From Sulfuricaulis sp. (GTDB taxonomy: Bacteria; Pseudomonadota; Gammaproteobacteria; Acidiferrobacterales; Sulfurifustaceae): 38,011 nucleotides of DNA. Made by a program: the position numbers and the translations under genes. The stretch spans positions 1-38,011 of the forward strand of contig JANLIC010000065.1 of assembly GCA_024654125.1 (NCBI GenBank). Direction: 5' to 3'. Under the pieces are notes generated by a model. It searched no databases, was not told the origin of the DNA, and was given only the letters and a program-made list of their open reading frames with translations. Positions 32,932-38,011 of the stretch are shown piece after piece (within the stretch, counting starts at the first letter, position 1; the number at the start of each line of letters is the position of its first letter).

Positions 32932-33276
32932 GAAATGCTTGGGTGGCTCGATCCTTCAGCCAGATTGGAATAGAAATATATCGATTACCCGTTTGCGGTG
33001 CGAATTATACCGGATTTACTCCGGCATGCCATGAAGCAGGGCGCTCACCTCCCGAGGCGCCACGCCCCGGAATCGGCAATAACCCGAAACAGCGTAACTT
33101 CAATCTTGGCGGCCCAGGCTTTAGCCGTGAGCTTGTTTAGGTCTTTTTCCTTCGGCACAGCGGGATAGAGTGGGTTGACCGTCTGGCATCGCTCGGCGCA
33201 GGATGTTGTACTCAGGCGTTATACACCCTAAAGTCAATTTCCGCCCTGTGCAACTTCCGAAACCAATACGGCGCGC

Positions 33277-34119
33277 ATGAAATCCAAATGCATATTGATC
33301 ACCGGCTGCTCGTCCGGCATCGGCCGTTGTCTCGCGCACGGCCTGAAAAAGCGCGGCTACCGGGTGTTCGCCACGGCACGACGTGAAAAGGATGTCACGG
33401 CACTGTCAGAAGCCGGTCTTGAGAGCTTTCAGCTGGACCTGGACTCGCCCGAATCCGTGCATAACGCCGTCAAGGCCGTGCTTGAACAGACACAGGGCCG
33501 TCTTTACGCCCTGATCAACAACGGCGCCTACGGGCAACCCGGGGCCGTCGAAGATCTGTCACGCGATGTGTTGCGGGCGCAATTCGAGACAAATCTTCTC
33601 GGCACCCAGGAGCTGACCAATCGGGTGATTCCGGCCATGCGCGCCCAAGGAGAAGGCCGCATCATCAACATGAGTTCGATGCTCGGCATTGTGTGCTTCG
33701 CCTACCGTGGTGCCTACAACGCCACCAAGTTCGCGCTCGAAGCCCTGTCCGACACCATGCGTCTCGAACTGCGGGATACCAATATTTTTATTTCAGTTAT
33801 TGAACCCGGCCCGATTGAAAGCCGTTTCCGCGCCAACGCCTACGTAGCCTTCAAGCACCACATTGACCGCGAGCACAGTGCACATCGTGAACATTACGCG
33901 CGTCTGGAAAATAGACTCGAAGGCTCGAAGCCCATGCCCTTTACGCTTCCACCCGAGGCGGTACTGAAAAAAGTGATCCGTGCCCTGGAATCGCGCCGGC
34001 CAAAAGCACGCTATGGCGTTACTTTTCCCACACATCTCTTTGCCGTGCTGCGGCGGATTCTGCCGGTGCGCATGCTTGACTGGGTACTTGCCGTGGTGAG
34101 TAATGGAGGACAAAGATAA
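33277..34119 (+). CDS. Short-chain dehydrogenase/reductase
   Basis: ILITGCSSGIGRCLAHGL; NNGAYG; YRGAYNATKFALEAL. Confidence 0.95.
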   Translation: MKSKCILITGCSSGIGRCLAHGLKKRGYRVFATARREKDVTALSEAGLESFQLDLDSPESVHNAVKAVLEQTQGRLYALINNGAYGQPGAVEDLSRDVLRAQFETNLLGTQELTNRVIPAMRAQGEGRIINMSSMLGIVCFAYRGAYNATKFALEALSDTMRLELRDTNIFISVIEPGPIESRFRANAYVAFKHHIDREHSAHREHYARLENRLEGSKPMPFTLPPEAVLKKVIRALESRRPKARYGVTFPTHLFAVLRRILPVRMLDWVLAVVSNGGQR

Positions 34120-34185
34120 CGCAAAGTTCACCGGACGAGGGACCGCGCCAGCGGGACCGAGTTCCGGTGGAACGACGAGTTATGC
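34114..34185 (-). other. attC-1, integron recombination site (terminal site of array)
   Basis: Minus strand: GCATAAC TCGTC GTTCCACCGGAAC ... GTCCGGTGAAC TTTGC GTTATCT. Arms pair as GTTC[C]ACCGG[A]AC with GTCCGGTGAAC; extra bases only on the R'' arm; the XRE stop codon lies within R''. Confidence 0.7.
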
Positions 34186-34440
34186 CGCCGCTTTGTCGGG
34201 CAGTTGCCAGCCGGGGAAAACCAACACCCCGGGATGGCACTTGAGTGCCCGGGCGAGAACCTTGGCCCGTTCGACGCCAAGACGGACTCGGTCATTCTCA
34301 ATCGCCGAAATAGTGGCTTGAGGAATCCCGGTAAGACGGGCCAACTGGCTTTGGCTCAACTCCTGAAGCTCACGAAGAATGCGCACGGACTCACCAACCG
34401 AAACCGTGACACGCTTTTTGGCAGGACGATACTCTTTCAT
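34180..34440 (-). CDS. XRE-family HTH antitoxin
   Basis: SVGESVRILRELQELSQSQLARLTGIPQATISAIENDRVRLGVERAKVLARAL; immediately follows the toxin gene. Confidence 0.9.
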   Translation of the reverse strand: MKEYRPAKKRVTVSVGESVRILRELQELSQSQLARLTGIPQATISAIENDRVRLGVERAKVLARALKCHPGVLVFPGWQLPDKAAA

Positions 34441-34722
34441 TTATGGCCTCCTATAGTCATGCGCGGTTAACGATGCCACCTGGAAAAGAAACTTTTCGGC
34501 AACCACACGGTAGATGACGCGCCACTGAAGTCCGAGCCGGCAAGATCGGTAACCTCGCCACTCCCCTGACAGGGCCTCGTCACGAAATCCCCTGATCAGA
34601 CGGAGCCCGGGTGGGCCGGATATCGCCGCAATGTCCTTCCACTTTTCATAGCGCTTGAGAATATCCTTCGGGGCCGCCGAAACTTGTTTATCCACCCGGC
34701 GGTGCTCTTCGATGCGCCACAT
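34441..34722 (-). CDS. RelE/HigB-type toxin
   Basis: MWRIEEHRRVDKQVSAAPKDILKRYEKWKDIA...LSGEWRGYRSCRLGLQWRVIYRVVAEKFLFQVASLTAHDYRR. Confidence 0.85.
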   Translation of the reverse strand: MWRIEEHRRVDKQVSAAPKDILKRYEKWKDIAAISGPPGLRLIRGFRDEALSGEWRGYRSCRLGLQWRVIYRVVAEKFLFQVASLTAHDYRRP

Positions 34723-34754
34723 ATCATATTATGGCTATACTCAATATGGTATGT
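34719..34754 (-). promoter_or_regulatory. TA operator/promoter: 12-bp imperfect inverted repeat overlapping promoter and start codon
   Basis: Minus strand ACATACCATATT-N12-AATATGATATGT (11/12 paired); -35 TTGACA (34752-34757), 18-bp spacer, -10 CATAAT (34728-34733); toxin ATG at 34722. Confidence 0.65.
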
Positions 34755-34773
34755 CAATAAACTTCCCATTGCG

Positions 34774-34831
34774 GCACAACTTTTGAACTCAGCCGCTGAC
34801 GAAGCCGGTCGGCTGGAGTGAGCAGTTAGAG
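34774..34831 (-). other. attC-2, integron recombination site (58 bp)
   Basis: Minus strand: CTCTAAC TGCTCA CTCCAGCCG ACCGGCTTCGTCAG CGGCTGAG TTCAAAA GTTGTGC. CTC[C]AGCCG pairs with CGGCTGAG with one extra base on the R'' arm; toxin stop TAA lies within R''. Confidence 0.75.
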
Positions 34832-35095
34832 GGCGCCACGATATACATTTTTTCGGTGCCCCACCTTGACGATATAGATCACAAGCTTCTCATCTTCTAC
34901 CGCATATACGACTCGATAAACTCCCTGGCGAATACGGTACCGGTCGTGCCCGGTAAGCTTCTTGGAACTGTTTGGTCTTGGGTCTGTGGCTAAATCTTGA
35001 ATGCGGCGAATGATCTGTTGGCGGATTTTCTTTTGCGGGATGGCCTCGATCTCCTTTACCGCGGCAGGCTTGATGAAGACCTTATATTTTCCCAC
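34826..35095 (-). CDS. RelE/ParE-family toxin
   Basis: MGKYKVFIKPAAVKEIEAIPQKKIRQQIIRRIQDLATDPRPNSSKKLTGHDRYRIRQGVYRVVYAVEDEKLVIYIVKVGHRKNVYR. Confidence 0.95.
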   Translation of the reverse strand: MGKYKVFIKPAAVKEIEAIPQKKIRQQIIRRIQDLATDPRPNSSKKLTGHDRYRIRQGVYRVVYAVEDEKLVIYIVKVGHRKNVYRGAL

Positions 35096-35315
35096 GCCGT
35101 TTCAGATCCTTCACGACGTCCTCAAAGGGCAGATTTGGCTCTCGTGAGCGTTGCTTGAATGCCGCCAGGTCTTCCGCATCATCGGCCAGGCTGAGTTGCA
35201 CAGCTTCATTGACCAAGTCGGATAAAGAGCGATCCATCTCCGCAGCCTTTAACCGAAGGGCGCGGTGAAGCTCAGAATCGAAATAAACGGTTGCTCGTTT
35301 GGGATTAGCATTCAT
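35082..35315 (-). CDS. Ribbon-helix-helix antitoxin
   Basis: KRATVYFDSELHRALRLKAAEMDRSLSDLVNEAVQLSLADDAEDLAAFKQR; overlaps the toxin start by 14 nt. Confidence 0.92.
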   Translation of the reverse strand: MNANPKRATVYFDSELHRALRLKAAEMDRSLSDLVNEAVQLSLADDAEDLAAFKQRSREPNLPFEDVVKDLKRRGKI

Positions 35316-35319
35316 GCAC

Positions 35320-35351
35320 GCTAGTCTAGCGTCTTAACGCTATAACGTCAA
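35320..35351 (-). promoter_or_regulatory. TA promoter with two overlapping perfect inverted repeats
   Basis: Minus strand: -35 TTGACG (35346-35351), 17-bp spacer, -10 TAGACT (35323-35328); TAGCGT-TAAG-ACGCTA (35327-35342) and GCTAG-A-CTAGC (35320-35330). Confidence 0.65.
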
Positions 35352-35369
35352 GCCGCTAACCGTTAAGCC

Positions 35370-35449
35370 CTCTTACGTCGTTTTAACCGGCGCGGGCAAG
35401 AGGAAACAGTGCGCCGCATCACCGCGTCCGGTTGAAAACACAGTTAGGC
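35370..35449 (-). other. attC-3, integron recombination site
   Basis: Minus strand: GCCTAAC TGT GTTTTCAACCGGACGCGG ... CCGCGCCGGTTAAAAC GAC GTAAGAG. Arm GTTTT[C]AACCGG[A]CGCGG pairs with CCGCGCCGGTTAAAAC; R' box degenerate (GTAAGAG). Confidence 0.75.
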
Positions 35450-35466
35450 TCCTTTCCCATGGTAAT

Positions 35467-36033
35467 TTAATTCTTATTCATTAAAGCCATTAACGCTTCT
35501 TCGGCAGTTTTATTATTATTTTCTTTTGCTAGATCTAGGGCACTTTTCCCTTGCGCAGTTTTGTCATCTAGTTTGGCACCAAGCGACACCAATGTTTCGA
35601 TAATTCCTTTGTTAGTGTTGTATTGAGCCGCGATCAGTAAGGCAGTTTCATCATTATTTACCTTCTTGTTTATGTCGGCCCCCAAATTCACTAACTCTCT
35701 AATTATTTCTGGATTGCGGCTATAGCCAGCCGCCCCCGTGATAGGAGTGCCAGAAAATATAGAATCAGACTCATTCACCTGGGCACCTCGTTCAACTAAT
35801 GCTCTTATAATCCTTGGGTCGGAAGCTCCTATCGCAGCCCACATTAAAACGCTGCCGTTCTTATTACCGGCCTTTAGGGCTTTATCAGGTACCTGGGATA
35901 CTGACTCCAAATTAGCTAATTGCCAGAACTCCCGTGTACTGTATTTCTTGTCGGGATTCATTACTTTCAATACCCCCACAAACGCAACAACCACGATAAG
36001 TGCAATGATGTATTTTGGATTAACTGACGTCAT
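35467..36033 (-). CDS. Membrane-anchored ankyrin-repeat protein
   Basis: N-terminal TM (YIIALIVVVAFVGVLKVM), repeats ALVERGAQVN.., ELVNLGADINKKVNNDETALLIAAQ, TLVSLGAKLDDKTAQGKSALDLA; SD GGAG upstream. Confidence 0.9.
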   Translation of the reverse strand: MTSVNPKYIIALIVVVAFVGVLKVMNPDKKYSTREFWQLANLESVSQVPDKALKAGNKNGSVLMWAAIGASDPRIIRALVERGAQVNESDSIFSGTPITGAAGYSRNPEIIRELVNLGADINKKVNNDETALLIAAQYNTNKGIIETLVSLGAKLDDKTAQGKSALDLAKENNNKTAEEALMALMNKN

Positions 36034-36098
36034 AGTTTCTCCGACTCTCTGCTTTGTAATAAAGGCTATTGATTATCGCTCGATGATGCCTAACGAGT

Positions 36099-37404
36099 CT
36101 GTAGAAAAACCCCTTTGCAGAAGTATGGCAGACTCGATGTGATTATTGTTTGATCGGTTGGTCGTCCCGGATGTCGGGGTTTTTGTTTTTGCTTCTTTCG
36201 GCTTCGCCTCGGTTGCCGCTTTCCTTCTTGATCCTTCATCCACTCGCTGCCAGCATCGGCCCGTAGCGCTGGATTTTGCCGATATTATGCACCAGGCAGT
36301 AGAGCAGCCACTGGGCATTGACCTTGGTTTTGCCTCGGAGCGTGAAGCGATCGAGCCCCTTGGCGTGGCGGACGTTGGCCTCCGAGGCGTAACCGGCGTC
36401 GGCGGTGAGGCGGGCCTTGGATAAGACATCGCGGCTCTCCCCCGCCGCCTTCAGATTCTCGCGCAACCCTTCGACCGTGGGCACGAGCAGCCCGTGTTCC
36501 TGACCCTCACCAAAGGCGCCCGCGTGCACGATGACTTGGTGTTTGCCATCCACCGCCGCCACCGCCGTGTAGCCCTGGATCACGCCGTGGCTCGTTTTCA
36601 TCTTGGCGCTTTGGGGGTCGGTGATGTTGCTTTGGCGGATCGTGCCTTTCGGCCCGCGGTTCTCGTTGCCCGTGGCGAGGAATTCCTTGATCTTGCGCAC
36701 CTTCGCGCGCAGGCGTTCGATTGACTCCTCGGCGCGCTCGCGCGGGGGCGCCGCGGTCTCGGCGGCATCGCGCGCCCGGTGGGCCGCGAGCATCGTGCGA
36801 ACGGTCTGCTCGAGCTTGCGTTGCTTCTTCTTGAGATCGGCGCGGGTACCGCTCCACTCCTTGGCCGCATTCGAGGGCAGTTTCAGCCCATCGATCGCAA
36901 AGAGCTCCTTACCCAGCAATCCGAGTTGATCGCAGTAGGTGAGCACCTCGCGAAACAGCGCCACGATCTGCTCGTGGGAGCCGGCCACAAAATCGGCAAT
37001 CGTGGTGAAGTCGGGTTGGGTATCGGCCGAGAGTGCCATCATTACCACGTTCTCGCGGCAGAGGCCTTCGATGCGCCGCGAGGAGACCACGCCCCGCGAG
37101 TAGGCGAACAAGATGATCTTCAGCAGGAGGCGCGGATCGTAGGCCGGGGCGCCGCCCTCGTCGTTGCGGTACCGGCCATCGAAGACCGAGAGATCGAGCT
37201 CGTGGTCGATGACGTAACCGAGGGTGTATTCAAAGGTACCGGGAAGAATCTGTTCGGAATAACGGACGGGAAGGAGCTTGTGCTGATCGTACGAGTAGTC
37301 CTTGTATCGCGCCATTCGACCCATCTCCTGTGGCTAAGCGGTGTTGAGAAAAAACACGGCGAGCGAACGGCGTGATTATAAATGTTTGGAGGGTTTTTCT
37401 ACAG
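36099..37404 (-). mobile_element. IS1182-family-like insertion sequence with 14-bp perfect terminal inverted repeats
   Basis: CTGTAGAAAAACCC at 36099-36112 and GGGTTTTTCTACAG at 37391-37404, bracketing one transposase ORF. Confidence 0.88.
36236..37324 (-). CDS. IS1182-family-like transposase
   Basis: LPVRYSEQILPGTFEYTLGYVIDHELDLSVFDGRYRNDEGGAPAYDPRLLLKIILFAYSRGVVSSRRIEG...LTADAGYASEAN...WLLYCLVHNIGKI. Confidence 0.92.
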   Translation of the reverse strand: MGRMARYKDYSYDQHKLLPVRYSEQILPGTFEYTLGYVIDHELDLSVFDGRYRNDEGGAPAYDPRLLLKIILFAYSRGVVSSRRIEGLCRENVVMMALSADTQPDFTTIADFVAGSHEQIVALFREVLTYCDQLGLLGKELFAIDGLKLPSNAAKEWSGTRADLKKKQRKLEQTVRTMLAAHRARDAAETAAPPRERAEESIERLRAKVRKIKEFLATGNENRGPKGTIRQSNITDPQSAKMKTSHGVIQGYTAVAAVDGKHQVIVHAGAFGEGQEHGLLVPTVEGLRENLKAAGESRDVLSKARLTADAGYASEANVRHAKGLDRFTLRGKTKVNAQWLLYCLVHNIGKIQRYGPMLAASG

Positions 37405-37476
37405 TTTCAACGAAAAGCTTGAGCGGCGCGCTGCTTTTGCGCGTCCGCCTCGAAGCGCTGGTTGGACCTCGGCTGA

Positions 37477-38011
37477 CTAACCACAAGCGTCCTTGTTGCC
37501 GAAGTGTTCTGGTTTATTCGACCATCCGACAACGCCGCTTTTACTTTTCACTTTAACCCACCACACGGCCTTTGGCGGACGTTTTCGCTGTCCCCAACAG
37601 GTTTTCTCTTCTACGCACTGGTCCCAACCCCCAAGACCGTGAACAAAGAAGAACGCTTCCTCCTCATACATTTGTCCCTGAAACCACACTCTGAAAAACC
37701 CTTCACCCAAGTTGGTGTAAACCCACACCAGGTCCTTCGGGTTATAGGTTCTGTTCGATACCTTGCTGGCATGCGGGCGAAGCACTTCTATAAGACCTGG
37801 TTCGATGGTTGCTACGAATCCGGTCAGACCGTCGACTTTTTCGCCGGTGCGCACCACCCCGATGGGTTTTGATTGTTCGTCAGGGGTTGTGAGGAGCGTT
37901 GTCGGCTTCTTCACTGTCCATTCGCGATATGTGCAGCATTCAAAAGGGCAGGCCCCTTCATCGACATATTTGGTAGGACGCTCCGCAGCAATTCCTACAC
38001 AAGTGATAAAA
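37477..38011 (-). CDS. Secreted Cys-rich/SH3-like hypothetical protein, integron-cassette-borne (5' end beyond window)
   Basis: Frame stays open past the GTG start in the ORF track: ...FITCVGIAAERPTKYVDEGACPFECCTYREWTVKKPTTLLTTPDEQSKPIGVVRTGEKVDGLTGFV...; stop directly precedes the attC-4 R'' box. Confidence 0.7.
   Translation of the reverse strand, partial: FITCVGIAAERPTKYVDEGACPFECCTYREWTVKKPTTLLTTPDEQSKPIGVVRTGEKVDGLTGFVATIEPGLIEVLRPHASKVSNRTYNPKDLVWVYTNLGEGFFRVWFQGQMYEEEAFFFVHGLGGWDQCVEEKTCWGQRKRPPKAVWWVKVKSKSGVVGWSNKPEHFGNKDACG

Larger units (their letters stand above)
36088..37467 (-). other. attC-4, integron recombination site split by an IS element (36088-36098 and 37405-37467)
   Basis: Minus strand: GTCCAAC CAGC GCTTCGAGGCGGACGCGC AAAAGCA GCGCGCCGCTCAAGC TTTTCGTTGAAA [IS] ACTC GTTAGGC. 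Arm GCTT[C]GAG[G]CGG[A]CGCGC pairs completely with GCGCGCCGCTCAAGC. Confidence 0.7.

Noticed and set aside
33170-33230. attC-like TCAGGCGTTATAC upstream of the SDR gene
   Set aside because: Has a GTTRRRY-like end but I found no matching R'' box and no L''/L' hairpin, so it was not counted as an attC.
35354-35360. Alternative R' box (GTTAGCG, minus) for attC-3
   Set aside because: Departs from GTTRRRY, and the cassette-start/R'' match supports the boundary at 35376 instead.
36073-36429. 118-aa ORF overlapping the transposase end
   Set aside because: Out-of-frame reading through the IS 3' end and IR; no sign of programmed frameshifting, and the main ORF already ends normally (WLLYCLVHNIGKIQRYG...).

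Overview
This 38 kb window looks like a gammaproteobacterial chromosome. Most of it is ordinary core genes. About 34.1 kb onward is an accessory block that I read as an integron gene-cassette array (or a CALIN, a cluster of attC sites lacking an integrase). Core part: clpA (partial)/clpS divergent from a CspA/CspD-type cold-shock gene, icd, rluE-nudJ-mnmA-purB, an NlpC/P60 peptidase and a short secretin-like protein, ExeA/GspA and GspB, a DHCR24-like FAD oxidase, PilZ, ilvD, DUF481, an ACT-domain protein, an otsB-mscS-otsA operon, DUF389, pyrD, DUF938, a MIF-like protein, a DegT aminotransferase plus Gfo/Idh oxidoreductase pair, and an SDR. Accessory part: all genes lie on the minus strand. 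In order they are an XRE/RelE-type toxin-antitoxin (TA) module, an RHH/RelE-ParE TA module, a membrane-anchored ankyrin-repeat protein, an IS1182-like element, and a secreted Cys-rich/SH3-like protein that runs off the window end. Reading by eye, I found four attC-like imperfect hairpins on the minus strand. Each has extrahelical bases only on the R'' arm. The 5' start of each complete cassette is nearly identical to the reverse complement of its own R'' box (9/10, 9/10 and 7/7), which is the relation expected of excisable cassettes. The IS1182-like element sits inside or at the edge of one attC. Other observations are two paralogous double-zinc-ribbon proteins that I cannot place in a known family, a consensus FNR/Anr box upstream of one of them, and TA promoters placed so that their mRNAs should be leaderless. 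No search or folding tool was run; all matches were made by eye.
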